Below, piece after piece: positions 16,447 through 25,613 of a stretch of 33,346 nt of DNA (its first letter is position 1; every line of letters begins with the position of its first letter). A model generated the notes under the pieces. It was given only the letters and a program-made list of their open reading frames with translations. It was not told the origin of the DNA and made no database searches. Source of the stretch: CAYUHK01 sp964475165 (GTDB taxonomy: Bacteria; Verrucomicrobiota; Kiritimatiellia; JAAZAB01); NCBI GenBank assembly GCA_964475165.1, contig CAYYVN010000014.1:1-33346 (forward strand). The letters run 5' to 3'. The position numbers and the translations under genes are program-made.

Positions 16447-18315
16447 TCATAAGAAATAAGAGGCGGTGGCCAGATTCTGATAGCTGGGATGGGCGATTTT
16501 GCCGCGCGGCGCCCGGCGATTAGCTTCCAATTCCTCTATGACCTCTATACGGCCGGCTTGATAATCATCCAGTCTATCTGTCAGCTCAGCCAGGCGCGCC
16601 TGCAGGCCGGCCAAACGGATTTGGAGCACCTCCAGCCCAAAGGGTTTATAGCGGCGCAGCCAGTTAGTCCGGAAGGAATCGGCCACCTCAGCCAAGGCGG
16701 TCATCACGGCCGGGATATCGCGCCGGATCCTGCTCAAAGCCCGGCGATCTTGGTTGAAATAGGCCGTGCACAGCTGACGATGGAGCCTTGTTTTTAAGGC
16801 CAATAAATTGGCTAGACGCCAGGCATGCTCGATGGAGCCAGCGCCGGTTTCCTGCCGCCAGGGCGCTAATTGCAGCGCCAGCCGGCGATAGCGACTATCC
16901 AATTTGGCCCAGGCCGCCGGACGGGTGGCGCGGAGATTATGCAGGTAAATACCCAGCAACGGATCATCCCACAGCACGGCCGGGCCGGAGGCGATGGAGT
17001 TCAGCTGACTGGCCATCTGGGTCACCTTATACTGGGCGCCGCTGATGGCCTGCAACCATTTGGCGAGCACGGCCGGGCGGGTCTGACCGGTGATAGCTTT
17101 TTCGGCCACAAACACCAGGCCAGCCAGGGCTGAATCGAAATCACAATAATTCCCATCATCGCCCCACATCGTAAAAAACACATCGCGGATGCCGGTTTGG
17201 CGGCAAGCCTCCAGGCAAGCGCCAGCATTGGCGGAAGTTAAGGAGGCGTCGTGCCAGAGCCGGCCCCAAGTCCAGATACCGGAAGCCATGACCGGCTCGA
17301 AACCCATCCGGCGATGGCGCTCGATCCATTCGAGATAAAAGTTTTTATCGGCATGATAATAATCCCAATAAACGAGGTTCACCTGGCGGGGGATACGCCG
17401 CACGACATCTTGAGGGATCCGGCTTTGCGGGTCGTAATAATCCATATTGCGGCTTCCAAGCCGAAAATACATATCCGACCAAATCATGGGTTGCAGATCA
17501 TAGCTGCGGCAGATGCGCACCACGCGGCGCAGATGAGTATTGAAGAGATCAAAGCCGCGCCGATAGCCGTGTAAATCCAGGTAACGGCCGCGGCCCAGGT
17601 CGTGGGTTTCGTCCATCCCGACATGGATCCGCCGACTGCGCAGAGCGCGCGACCAGAATTGGATCATCTTCTCCACCAGCTGATAGCTCTCTTCCTTGCC
17701 AACCATCATCACGCTGCTGGTATCGCGGATCATGGCATAGGCAGGCCATTTCAAGACCGGCTCCAGATGGCCCAGGGCCTGCAGGCAAGCGCTCATTTCT
17801 ATCCCCAAGGCGGCGGCGTAAGCATCCAGTTCCTGAATTTCGGCCAGGGTATAGCGCCCGCGCAGGTATCCGAAATAGGGTTCGGCGGGCAGCTCGTAGA
17901 TATCCTTGGTATAGAGCATAACCCAGTTATAGCCCAGCAAGGCCATACGGCGCAGCCATTGTTTGAGATAGGCTACCTGGCTCACCGCATTGCGCGAACA
18001 TTCCAGCATGATACCGCAGGTGCGGAAGGGCAGTTCTTGTTCAAACGGTTGATCGGCAGGCACCAGGCCAGCCAGCAAGGCACCCAAGCCGCGAAAGGCG
18101 AGGGCCGGTTCGGAATATTGAATGAGGGCCTCGGCGCCCTGGCGCACAACCCGTAAGTGGCCGGCCCGGTTCAGGCGCTCAAACCGCAAGCGGCAGCCCT
18201 GGGAGGCATCGCGCCGCAGCGGATAGTCCGTGGCCAAGGCTTCCAGTCCCGGCTGCAACTCCGCGGGGGTGGATGAGGATTGCCAGGAAAACTTGAGGGC
18301 TTTAGCTTTGCGCAT
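16447..18315 (-). CDS. Cytosolic GH20 beta-N-acetylhexosaminidase (GcnA-like)
   Basis: A 622-residue protein without signal peptide. An N-terminal alpha/beta domain (to about 95) precedes a GH20 TIM barrel. The catalytic Asp-Glu pair is D235-E236 in HVGMDETHDLGRG, the form found in the GcnA branch of GH20. The substrate-assisted mechanism of the family needs an N-acetyl group. A long helical C-terminal region (about 430-600) follows. A GGAGA ribosome binding site lies before the ATG. It is the last gene of an operon behind a sugar kinase/nucleotidyltransferase fusion, so it probably releases GlcNAc or GalNAc from imported disaccharides or cell-wall fragments inside the cell. Confidence 0.8.
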   Translation of the reverse strand: MRKAKALKFSWQSSSTPAELQPGLEALATDYPLRRDASQGCRLRFERLNRAGHLRVVRQGAEALIQYSEPALAFRGLGALLAGLVPADQPFEQELPFRTCGIMLECSRNAVSQVAYLKQWLRRMALLGYNWVMLYTKDIYELPAEPYFGYLRGRYTLAEIQELDAYAAALGIEMSACLQALGHLEPVLKWPAYAMIRDTSSVMMVGKEESYQLVEKMIQFWSRALRSRRIHVGMDETHDLGRGRYLDLHGYRRGFDLFNTHLRRVVRICRSYDLQPMIWSDMYFRLGSRNMDYYDPQSRIPQDVVRRIPRQVNLVYWDYYHADKNFYLEWIERHRRMGFEPVMASGIWTWGRLWHDASLTSANAGACLEACRQTGIRDVFFTMWGDDGNYCDFDSALAGLVFVAEKAITGQTRPAVLAKWLQAISGAQYKVTQMASQLNSIASGPAVLWDDPLLGIYLHNLRATRPAAWAKLDSRYRRLALQLAPWRQETGAGSIEHAWRLANLLALKTRLHRQLCTAYFNQDRRALSRIRRDIPAVMTALAEVADSFRTNWLRRYKPFGLEVLQIRLAGLQARLAELTDRLDDYQAGRIEVIEELEANRRAPRGKIAHPSYQNLATASYFL

Positions 18316-18369
18316 GACTTATTTCTCCAGCGGTGAATATGAATAATATGCTCCGGAGCCGCCGGGCCC

Positions 18370-19473
18370 TTATCTTTTGCGGAGCTCTTGGCTGAGAGCC
18401 AATAGAAAATCACGATTATCAGCGGATAAATAGCGCAGGCTGCCACCCATACGACTGAAGCTCTTGTGAAAACGCTGGTAGTAGGCCGGCTGATTTTCGG
18501 GAGGCTCGCCCTGCCGCCAATCCCAATCGCTGGGCGCCAGATCCACCACGAAAATATAATGCCCCGTTATCCGCCGGCCCCGCTGGCGCGCCAGGTTTTG
18601 CCCCATGGACATGGCTTTTTCAAAAATCATGGGCGACATAATCGCCGAGCCGATGGAGAGATATACTCCATCCTGAATGCGGCTGACGCTGCTGGCGAAG
18701 GTAAGCAGATCGCGCTGGGCGGCCCGGCCCAGCAGGGCACAGTTATTCAGAGGATGATTATAAATGATGTCATGCCCGATCATGGGATGTCCGCTGCAGG
18801 GGATACCCAGGCGATAGGCGGCGGCTTGAACGCTGATTTTTTTCCAGGGATGCGGAATCCGACGAAGCCCGGCGCGGATAGGATGGGTTTTGAGGACAGC
18901 CAGCAATTCCGCGGCGGCGGCGGCCTGTTGAGGTTGGCGGCGCAGGAGCGCCGTGGCTTGTTTATGCAGGTGGCTTCTGGCCGGCACCCGCAAACGTTCG
19001 CGCTGGATCAGCGCCCCGATGGCTTCACCATAACCCAATCCGGCATAGGCGCCGATATTCAAGGCCAGGTTGATGTAAAAACCTGTTTCCTCCCAATTAC
19101 CAAATTCACCACGCGCCACATTTTTTTTGACCTCTTCTCCACTGGCGCCCTGATAGGCAAATTCCCAATCGTGAATGATCCCGGCGCCATTGGTGGCTAA
19201 ATGGGTCAGCCAGCCATCTTGCATGAGTTGAATGAGCAAGGGCCCCAGACCATTCTTGATGGTATGCGCACCGAAAGCCATGATAACCGGTCGCTGACGG
19301 CGGCGCGCGCGGCGGATCCGCGCGGCGCATTCGGCTACGCGGCGGCGGGCGGCGGCATCCAAGGAGGATGGTTGGGTTGAAGCTATGAAATCGCGCTGCA
19401 CCAAGACCCGATTATAGCGCTTGCTCAGAGGCCGCATGATCAGCCGGGAACGATTGAGGCTTGGATAGGGCAT
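18370..19473 (-). CDS. Conserved protein of unknown function, Rossmann-like
   Basis: A 367-residue protein I do not recognise with confidence. The core has a VIMAFGAHTIKNGLGPLLIQL strand-helix, a HLATNGAGIIHDWE motif, then FGNWEETG and a late IFVVDLAPSDWDW strand. Conserved-looking Gly, His and Asp/Glu residues in the NGAGxxHDxE block look like an active or nucleotide-binding site. The pattern faintly recalls deoxyhypusine-synthase-like folds, which I offer only as a lead. It is cytosolic, basic at the N terminus, and sits between the sugar kinase/nucleotidyltransferase fusion (72 bp upstream on this strand; end of that gene at 19546) and the GH20 gene (54 bp). A role in sugar or nucleotide-sugar handling is inferred from this. 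An alternative start is the ATG at 19437. Confidence 0.6.
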   Translation of the reverse strand: MPYPSLNRSRLIMRPLSKRYNRVLVQRDFIASTQPSSLDAAARRRVAECAARIRRARRRQRPVIMAFGAHTIKNGLGPLLIQLMQDGWLTHLATNGAGIIHDWEFAYQGASGEEVKKNVARGEFGNWEETGFYINLALNIGAYAGLGYGEAIGALIQRERLRVPARSHLHKQATALLRRQPQQAAAAAELLAVLKTHPIRAGLRRIPHPWKKISVQAAAYRLGIPCSGHPMIGHDIIYNHPLNNCALLGRAAQRDLLTFASSVSRIQDGVYLSIGSAIMSPMIFEKAMSMGQNLARQRGRRITGHYIFVVDLAPSDWDWRQGEPPENQPAYYQRFHKSFSRMGGSLRYLSADNRDFLLALSQELRKR

Positions 19474-19545
19474 GAGCAGATATCCCGCATATATTTCCCG
19501 GCGCTGCCGGGCGCCCTGCCGCGCGCCGGCGTCGGCGGAAAAATA

Positions 19546-21534
19546 TCATTTGGGCGCATTATCCTGATCGCGAGAGTACTTGTCAATGGCTGTTTCGACG
19601 GCCCTCAAGAGTTCGGGGCGCAGATCCACTTGGCGCAAAGCGCGCTGCAGCTGGCGCAGGGCCGCGGGGATATATTGCTCGAAGCGGGCTGTTTCCGGCT
19701 GAGCGCCCAGGCGGCCAAAGGCGCCCAGGGCCTGCACGAGCCTTTCCACGGCGGCCAGCCAGAACAGTTCCCGGCTGATAGCCGAGCGGCCCGCCAGCTG
19801 ATTATAGAGATCCAGCCAGCGCAGCTGCTGAGGCAGCGCTAATTCCACATAGGGATCGCAAAGCAAAGCAGCCAGATCATAGGCGGCAGCGCCCAGGCGC
19901 ATGCCCTGAAAATCAATGATATAAGGCTGGCCAGCGCGCAGGATGATATTGCTGGCCTGAAAGTCGCGATGCACCAAAACCAGCGGGGCGCGCAGCAGGG
20001 CTTGGGCCACACCGGCCAGCTCGCGGAGGATGCCTTGGATCCTGGCGGGCGCTAAACCCAGGCGGCGCTCCAGAAAGTGGTGCGCAAATAATTCCCTCTC
20101 CCAACGATACACCTCCGCCGTAAAAGGCGCCATCAGTTCCAGTTGCCGGCGCCGGGCCGCCGAGGCGCCGCGCTGGTGCAGTTGATATAAGCTGGATAGT
20201 ACCAGCCGATAATAACGTTCCAGAGTGGCCGGGCGGGCGCTCTGAGCCAAGTGTTGCAAGGAACGATCGCCCAGATCTTCCACCACCAAAAATTGTTGCG
20301 CGGGCATATCGACCAGGATAGCCGGCACCGGCCAGGGCAGGCTTTGCAGGAAGCGCGTCTGCGCAGCATAGAGCGTATTTTCCCTGCGCTGCGCGCTGTA
20401 GCTGATCATGATGGCGCTGGCCTTAGCATACTTTAAGCGGGTGAAGACCCGTTCCGAACCCCGCGCTGCAAAAGGAATTACGCTTACCTTGGCCGGATCC
20501 CATCGCAAGCGCGCTAAGGCTAGCGCCAGTTGCGGATCGGCTGAGCGCTGCGCTGGCGGTAAGATGAGATCGGCACGCATGGCCAGGCGTGTTACGCGGC
20601 CGCGCACATCCGTCCGCCGCCCAATGATGGCCCGCTCGATATGAGCAGCGGAGGCTATACGCGCGCCATCCCATAGCACCGCCTGGGAAAGCCGGGCGCC
20701 TTTAGCGATCCTCACGCCCGTGCCGATAGCCGCAAAACCTTGGATGCGCACTCCACGGCCTTGCCAGGCTCGCTGACGCTGCTGGGCGGCGGCCGAAACC
20801 AAGCGGCCCCTCGGCAGCCCCTGCTGCAAACCTTGCCAGGCCTCGGCATGCGCCTCTAAATAACTGGCCGGCGTGCCCACATCGGCCCAATAGGAGCCGG
20901 GCAGGCAGACCCCCCGCAAGCGGCGGCGCGCGGCCAGAGCCAGCGCGTAGGCGGCGATGATCGAAGAGGATCCGGCGGGGAGATAGCGGCCAATAGCCGG
21001 CGAGACCAGGTGCAGCCCGCAAAAAGTATAGGTACCCACCGTGCCCGGGCGGCGGCTATTAAAAGTGGAGATGAGGCCGCGGCGCATTTCCACGCTGCGC
21101 GGTCCGCGGGTGGGGTGCAACCACAAGGCCGCCAAGGTGCGCGGCTCAGCAAAGGCCTCCAATAACGGGGCGGGATCGAGATCCGCTACGATATCCGCAT
21201 TGATGATCCAAAAAGGCGCCTGATCCAGAAACCAGCCGGCGCGCTGCAAGGCCCCGCCGGTCCCCAGGATCGTGGGCTCGAAAGAAAGACAAATCCGCAG
21301 GGGCGACTGGCCCGCCGCCGAGCGCTGGCGCAGATATTGGAGGATGCTATCCGGCTGGTGGTGCAGATTGATGAGCACCTCGCGCACGCCCCAAGCGCTC
21401 AGCATTTCCAAGACGAGCTCCAAGAGCGGCCGGCCCCAGAAAGGCATCAGCGGCTTGGGCACATCCAGACTCAACGGCCGCAGACGCGTGCCGAGCCCCG
21501 CCGCCAGAACAATCGCTTTGGTGGGATAGTGCAT
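19546..21534 (-). CDS. MurU/AmgK-like fusion: sugar-1-phosphate nucleotidyltransferase, beta-helix and anomeric sugar kinase
   Basis: A 662-residue three-part protein. Residues 1-230 are a nucleotidyltransferase with AIVLAAGLGTRLRPL (7-21), KPLMPFWGRPL, GTGGAL (91-96) and the metal-binding NADIVADLD (112-120). Residues 255-318 contain imperfect hexapeptide repeats of a left-handed beta-helix. Residues 330-662 are an aminoglycoside-phosphotransferase-fold kinase with VVEDLGDRSL, catalytic HRDFQASN (H522, D524, N529) and IIDFQ (D541). In Pseudomonas, separate AmgK and MurU phosphorylate MurNAc at C1 and then make UDP-MurNAc for peptidoglycan recycling; here both activities would be in one chain. 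The start is the ATG at 21534; a GTG two codons upstream is possible. It leads an operon with the unknown protein and the GH20 hexosaminidase. The sugar specificity is not shown by the sequence. Confidence 0.8.
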   Translation of the reverse strand: MHYPTKAIVLAAGLGTRLRPLSLDVPKPLMPFWGRPLLELVLEMLSAWGVREVLINLHHQPDSILQYLRQRSAAGQSPLRICLSFEPTILGTGGALQRAGWFLDQAPFWIINADIVADLDPAPLLEAFAEPRTLAALWLHPTRGPRSVEMRRGLISTFNSRRPGTVGTYTFCGLHLVSPAIGRYLPAGSSSIIAAYALALAARRRLRGVCLPGSYWADVGTPASYLEAHAEAWQGLQQGLPRGRLVSAAAQQRQRAWQGRGVRIQGFAAIGTGVRIAKGARLSQAVLWDGARIASAAHIERAIIGRRTDVRGRVTRLAMRADLILPPAQRSADPQLALALARLRWDPAKVSVIPFAARGSERVFTRLKYAKASAIMISYSAQRRENTLYAAQTRFLQSLPWPVPAILVDMPAQQFLVVEDLGDRSLQHLAQSARPATLERYYRLVLSSLYQLHQRGASAARRRQLELMAPFTAEVYRWERELFAHHFLERRLGLAPARIQGILRELAGVAQALLRAPLVLVHRDFQASNIILRAGQPYIIDFQGMRLGAAAYDLAALLCDPYVELALPQQLRWLDLYNQLAGRSAISRELFWLAAVERLVQALGAFGRLGAQPETARFEQYIPAALRQLQRALRQVDLRPELLRAVETAIDKYSRDQDNAPK

Positions 21535-21552
21535 GAACACAAACTTGCTGGC

Positions 21553-21580
21553 TTGATTTCCGCCTTTAGCATGCTAGACT
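21553..21580 (+). promoter_or_regulatory. Candidate promoter of the response-regulator/kinase gene
   Basis: TTGATT at 21553-21558 and TAGACT at 21575-21580 with a 16-bp spacer lie between the divergent sugar-kinase operon and the REC-PAS-HK-REC gene. Confidence 0.3.
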
Positions 21581-21661
21581 ACTCATTTGCCTGTAAATAT
21601 CAACCTGCGAAAAAATGTGCCGCTCAACCGGCCATTATCAGAGAAGAACAGCAAGGTATAT

Positions 21662-23635
21662 ATGCCCGGTGCCAGTATATTGATCGTTACCAACGAACCC
21701 CGCGAGGCCCAGGATATTGAAAGCCGCCTGCAGCATTTGGGCTATGCGGTGGCTGGCAGGGTGACTTCCGGCACGGAGGCCGTGGCCAAGGCGCGCGAGT
21801 TGAAGCCGGACTTGGTCTTGCTGGATATCATGCTGCAGGGCAGCTTGGATGGCATCGAAACAGCCGCCCAAATCCGCAATCACCACGACATCCCTGTTAT
21901 TTTCCTGACCGCCAAGGCCGATGATCAAACCCTGCAGCGCGCCCAGGTTTCCGAGGCTTTTGGCTACCTGCTCAAACCCTTGGAAGACCGTGAGTTGCGC
22001 ATGAGCATCGAGATGGCCCTCCATCAGCATATGTTGAAGGGCAAACTGCGCGATAACCAGGAATGGATGGCCACAACGCTGCGTTGTCTGGGCGATGCCG
22101 TGGTGGCCACCGATGCCCACGATCGGATTCAGCTGATCAATCCCATGGCCGAAACGCTGACCGGCTGGCCTCGTGCGGAAGCCCTGGGGCGTAAACTGGC
22201 GGATGTTTTTTGCCTGAAAGATAACCAGCGCTCAGCGCCGCTGATAGAGACTTTTCAGTCTCCCGCGCCGACCCATAATAAAACCATCAAATTAGAAAAA
22301 AATGCTATCTTGCTTGCGCGTGACGCTCATAGTATCCCCATCGACTATAGTGCGGCGCCTATCATGAGCCACAATGATAACTTTCTGGGCGTGGTGGTGG
22401 TCTTCCGCGATGTGCGCGATCGTTGTCAATCCGAAGTCCGCGAGCTCCAGTTACAGGAACGCTTAGCGCGCGCCAAGCGCATGGAATCCCTGGGTTTGCT
22501 GGCGGGCGGCGTTGCCAATCAACTGCATAAAATCCTGGATTCGATCGCCGATTATCCGGATTTAATCAAGGAACGCCTGCCGGCGGATGAGGCCACCCAC
22601 GCCGATCTGGCCATGATCAAGAACTCCTCGCGCAAGGCTTTGGATATCGTGCATGACCTGCTGATCCTGGGCGGCATTGGCCATGCGCCCAAGGAGATCT
22701 GGAGCTTGAATGAACTGGTGACGGCCGCGCTGGATTCGGCCACCTTACAATCCTTGCAGGCCCAGGCGCCCATGGTGACGGTGACGACCAATTTAGCATC
22801 GGAAGTTTTATCCGTCACAGGCTTTAAGCCGCATCTGCAGGCGGTGGTGACCAACCTGCTCATCAATGCCTTCGCGGCCATGCCCGAGGGCGGGCGCTTG
22901 GTGGCCAGCACAGCCCTGGAAGAATTGAATCAGGCCCATGACGGCTATGAGCTCATCGCTCCCGGCAAATATGTGGTATTGCGCGTGGCCCATAGCGGTC
23001 AGGCCATCAGCGCCAAAGATATCAACCAGATCTTTGAACCCTTCTATACGCACCGGGGGTTGGGATGGGAGATTGGCAGCGGACTCGGTCTGGCGGTGGT
23101 CTATAGTGTGGTTAAAGATCACCAGGGCTTTTTGGATGTGAGCCTCAACGAGGATGGCGCCGATTTCTCCGTCTATCTGCCCCTGGCCAACCAGAGCGGA
23201 GCAGAGGTGCATCCCAGCAAACCCTTGGATTACCAGGGCACGGAAACGATTCTGGTGGTTAACGATAACGAGGAAGAACGTCAGGCCATCGTCCGTTGGC
23301 TGCGCGGACGCGGCTACAAGGTATTGGTCGCGGCCAATGGCAAATCCGCTTTTGAAATCTTTCAAACCGAAAACACCTCTTTGGAGACGCCGATCGACCT
23401 GGTGATTCTCGATATGATCATGGCCGATGCCTGGGACGGCCTGGACACTTACCGCAACATGCTGGCCACCCATCCCGGCCAGAAGGCCATTATCTTGAGT
23501 GGTTTTACGATCACCGGCCGTATCCAGGAGACCATGCGCCTGGGTGCCGCGCGGCATCTGCAAAAACCCTTCATCATGGAAGAGCTGGGGCAAGCCGTGC
23601 GCCAAACGCTGGATCAGCCCAACGGCGCCCGCTGA
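21662..23635 (+). CDS. REC-PAS-HK-REC hybrid sensor protein with degenerate kinase motifs
   Basis: A 657-residue soluble protein from ATG 21662. REC1 (5-120) keeps phospho-acceptor D55, T83 and K105, but the acidic pair reads TNE. A PAS domain (about 135-250) follows. The kinase core (265-508) has MESLGLLAGGVANQL, where the histidine expected after GGVA is N286. The N box (N398, N402) and the G2 box GSGLGLAVVYS are kept, but the G1 box reads VAHSGQAI instead of V-D-T-G-x-G. REC2 (528-650) keeps D584, S613 and K635, with an acidic pair changed to ND. There is no membrane span. With its H box lost it probably cannot autophosphorylate and may work as a scaffold, phosphatase or signal-sensing partner. 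An upstream TTG at 21587 is a less likely start. Confidence 0.85.
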   Translation: MPGASILIVTNEPREAQDIESRLQHLGYAVAGRVTSGTEAVAKARELKPDLVLLDIMLQGSLDGIETAAQIRNHHDIPVIFLTAKADDQTLQRAQVSEAFGYLLKPLEDRELRMSIEMALHQHMLKGKLRDNQEWMATTLRCLGDAVVATDAHDRIQLINPMAETLTGWPRAEALGRKLADVFCLKDNQRSAPLIETFQSPAPTHNKTIKLEKNAILLARDAHSIPIDYSAAPIMSHNDNFLGVVVVFRDVRDRCQSEVRELQLQERLARAKRMESLGLLAGGVANQLHKILDSIADYPDLIKERLPADEATHADLAMIKNSSRKALDIVHDLLILGGIGHAPKEIWSLNELVTAALDSATLQSLQAQAPMVTVTTNLASEVLSVTGFKPHLQAVVTNLLINAFAAMPEGGRLVASTALEELNQAHDGYELIAPGKYVVLRVAHSGQAISAKDINQIFEPFYTHRGLGWEIGSGLGLAVVYSVVKDHQGFLDVSLNEDGADFSVYLPLANQSGAEVHPSKPLDYQGTETILVVNDNEEERQAIVRWLRGRGYKVLVAANGKSAFEIFQTENTSLETPIDLVILDMIMADAWDGLDTYRNMLATHPGQKAIILSGFTITGRIQETMRLGAARHLQKPFIMEELGQAVRQTLDQPNGAR

Positions 23636-23656
23636 GCGCTGGGGGAGGGGACCGGC

Positions 23657-24121
23657 TCAATAGATCTGGCCGTTATGTTCCTGCCATTCGTGAAAAAGTT
23701 CCAGGCAAGCTGCTTGCATCACGCCTTGCCGCAAGGTCACCTGGCGCCGGGCCAGAGGGCGCTTCAGTTCGCTGCGAATCAAGGCATCCTTAAAGCCAAA
23801 ACGCGCCGGCACAGCTGAGGTCACGCCCATCACCACCACCTTGATCCCGGCCCAATAAATCGCCGCCAGACACATGGGGCAAGGTTCCGCGGTTGAATAG
23901 AGTCGGCAACCGCTGAGATCATGGGTGCCCAGCTTGCGGCAGGCCTGGCGGATGGCATTCATCTCCGCATGCGCCGTTGGGTCCCGATCCACAAGAACCG
24001 TATTGTGGGCCGTGGCCAGGATGCGGCGCCCGCGCACGATGCAGGCGCCAAAGGGGCCGCCATGCCCTTGGCGCAGGCCGCGGCGCGCGGACTGGATCGC
24101 AAGTTGCATGGGGTTTTTCAT
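23657..24121 (-). CDS. Nucleoside/guanine deaminase (cytidine-deaminase fold)
   Basis: A 154-residue zinc hydrolase. The zinc motif is TAHAEMNAI (H51, catalytic E53) and TAEPCPMCLAAIYWA (C81, C84). The GGPFGACIV start and the LGTHDLSGCRLYSTAEPCPMC block match guanine deaminases of the GuaD type more than tRNA adenosine deaminase TadA. These convert guanine to xanthine in purine salvage. The start was set at ATG 24121; the frame extends to a TTG at 24166 with no better support. It is convergent with the sensor gene. The upstream region also carries the promoter of the GH4 gene on the other strand. Confidence 0.8.
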   Translation of the reverse strand: MKNPMQLAIQSARRGLRQGHGGPFGACIVRGRRILATAHNTVLVDRDPTAHAEMNAIRQACRKLGTHDLSGCRLYSTAEPCPMCLAAIYWAGIKVVVMGVTSAVPARFGFKDALIRSELKRPLARRQVTLRQGVMQAACLELFHEWQEHNGQIY

Positions 24122-24154
24122 GATCGGTGAGCACTCTTCCAATCCATCCAATCC

Positions 24155-24183
24155 TTGACAAATCAACCGCTACAATTTATAGG
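24155..24183 (+). promoter_or_regulatory. Strong candidate sigma70 promoter of the GH4 gene
   Basis: A consensus TTGACA at 24155-24160 and TATAGG at 24178-24183 are exactly 17 bp apart. Transcription would start near 24190, giving a leader of about 95 nt before the ATG at 24285. Confidence 0.6.
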
Positions 24184-24233
24184 TTGGGCAATTAAAAACC
24201 AAGGCATTTATTGTATCCCTGCCGCCAGCATGC

Positions 24234-24246
24234 CCAGCTGAGCTGG
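24234..24246. promoter_or_regulatory. Small palindrome in the GH4 leader (possible operator)
   Basis: CCAGCT and AGCTGG arms around a single G lie between the GH4 promoter and its start codon. It is short and may be chance in GC-rich sequence. Confidence 0.2.
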
Positions 24247-24284
24247 CGCGAGAGAACGCAGCTGGAAAGGAGCAAGCGGCCATC

Positions 24285-25613
24285 ATGGCAAAAATCGTTT
24301 TTATCGGCGCGGGCAGTTTTGAATTCACCCGTAAATTGATTCGGGATATCCTCACTTTCCCCCTGCTGCAAGACGCCACTTTCACCTTGATGGATATCGA
24401 TGCTGAACGCCTGGGCTATATTCGCAGCGCCGCCGAACGCATTGTGCGTGAAGGCAAATATCCGGCCCGGATCATCACCACCCGCAACCGCCGCCAGGCC
24501 CTACAGGGCGCCGACGCGGTCATCTGCACGATCCTGGCCGGCGATGTGGATGTCTGGCAGCATGATATCCTCATTCCCAAGCGTTTTGGCGTGGATATGA
24601 ATGTGGGCGATACGCGCAGTGTGGCCGGAGTTTTCAGGGCTTTACGCACCATCCCCGTCATGCTGGATATCTGTCGGGATATGGAAGAAATCTGCCCCGC
24701 AGCCATCCTGCTGAATTACACCAACCCCATGAGCATGCTCTGCCGGGCCATGCAGCGCCAAAGCCGGATCAAGGTATCGGGGTTGTGTCATAGTGTGCAG
24801 GAGACAGTGGCTCTACTGGCGGGGTTCATCGGGGCCAAGCCGCATGAGATCAAATATGTCTGCGGCGGCATCAATCATCAATCCTGGTATACCAAGCTGG
24901 AATGGCGCGGCCAGGACGCTTATCCTTTGATCCGCCAAGCCATTCTATCCAAACCCAAAGTCCGCCTGGCGGAAGTGGTGCGCAATGAGATGTTTTTGCA
25001 CCTGGATTATTATGTCACCGAATCCAGCGGGCATAACTCGGAATATAACTGGTGGTTTCGCAAACGCCCTGATCTGATCAAAAAGTATTGTCTGCGCGGC
25101 ACGAGTTGGAATCCGGGCCAGCACGCCTATATTCTGAAGGCATATCGAAAAATGAAGCATAGCTGGCGCAAAACCATTCAAGACTGGCTCAAGGATCCGC
25201 AAGCGCTGGATTTAAAGCGCGGCCACGAATATGCCTCGTCCATCATCAATGCCTGGATGGGCGGCGAGCCTTTCGAGTTCAACGGCAATGTGCCCAATAC
25301 CGGCTTAATCCCCAATCTGCCGCCGGAGGCCTGCGTGGAGATCCCCGTCTTCATCAATCGCAAGGGGTTCAATCCGGTTTACTTCGGGGCGCTGCCCCCG
25401 CAGTGTGCGGCCCTCAATAACATCAATATCGCCGTGGAGGAAATGGCCGTCGAAGCCGCCTTAAATGGTGATCCGCGCCTGGTATTCCAGGCCGTCGCTT
25501 ATGATCCCTTGAGTGCCGCGGTGCTTTCACTCGCCGAGATCCGCCGCATGGTCCAGGCCATGCTCAATAAGAATAAGGCGCACTTGCCGCAGTTCAAGCA
25601 TCTGCGGATCTAA
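24285..25613 (+). CDS. GH4 family glycosidase (alpha-galactosidase/alpha-glucosidase type)
   Basis: A 442-residue NAD- and Mn-dependent glycosidase. The Rossmann motif is KIVFIGAGSFEFTRKL at 3-18; GDTRSVAGVFRALRTIP and LLNYTNPMS are typical GH4 blocks. The metal ligands are C168 in GLCHSVQET and H198 in GINHQSWYTKLE. GH4 enzymes use an oxidation-elimination mechanism through a 3-keto intermediate and act on alpha- or beta-glycosides in the cytosol. The CHS form and the RALRTIP block recall MelA-type alpha-galactosidases, but specificity cannot be fixed. An AAAGGAG ribosome binding site precedes the start. The 3' end overlaps the convergent queF by 20 bp. Confidence 0.85.
   Translation: MAKIVFIGAGSFEFTRKLIRDILTFPLLQDATFTLMDIDAERLGYIRSAAERIVREGKYPARIITTRNRRQALQGADAVICTILAGDVDVWQHDILIPKRFGVDMNVGDTRSVAGVFRALRTIPVMLDICRDMEEICPAAILLNYTNPMSMLCRAMQRQSRIKVSGLCHSVQETVALLAGFIGAKPHEIKYVCGGINHQSWYTKLEWRGQDAYPLIRQAILSKPKVRLAEVVRNEMFLHLDYYVTESSGHNSEYNWWFRKRPDLIKKYCLRGTSWNPGQHAYILKAYRKMKHSWRKTIQDWLKDPQALDLKRGHEYASSIINAWMGGEPFEFNGNVPNTGLIPNLPPEACVEIPVFINRKGFNPVYFGALPPQCAALNNINIAVEEMAVEAALNGDPRLVFQAVAYDPLSAAVLSLAEIRRMVQAMLNKNKAHLPQFKHLRI

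Noticed and set aside
19546..21534. Aminoglycoside resistance phosphotransferase
   Set aside because: The kinase fold is fused to a sugar-1-phosphate nucleotidyltransferase and lies in a sugar operon, so an anomeric sugar kinase is far more likely than antibiotic resistance.
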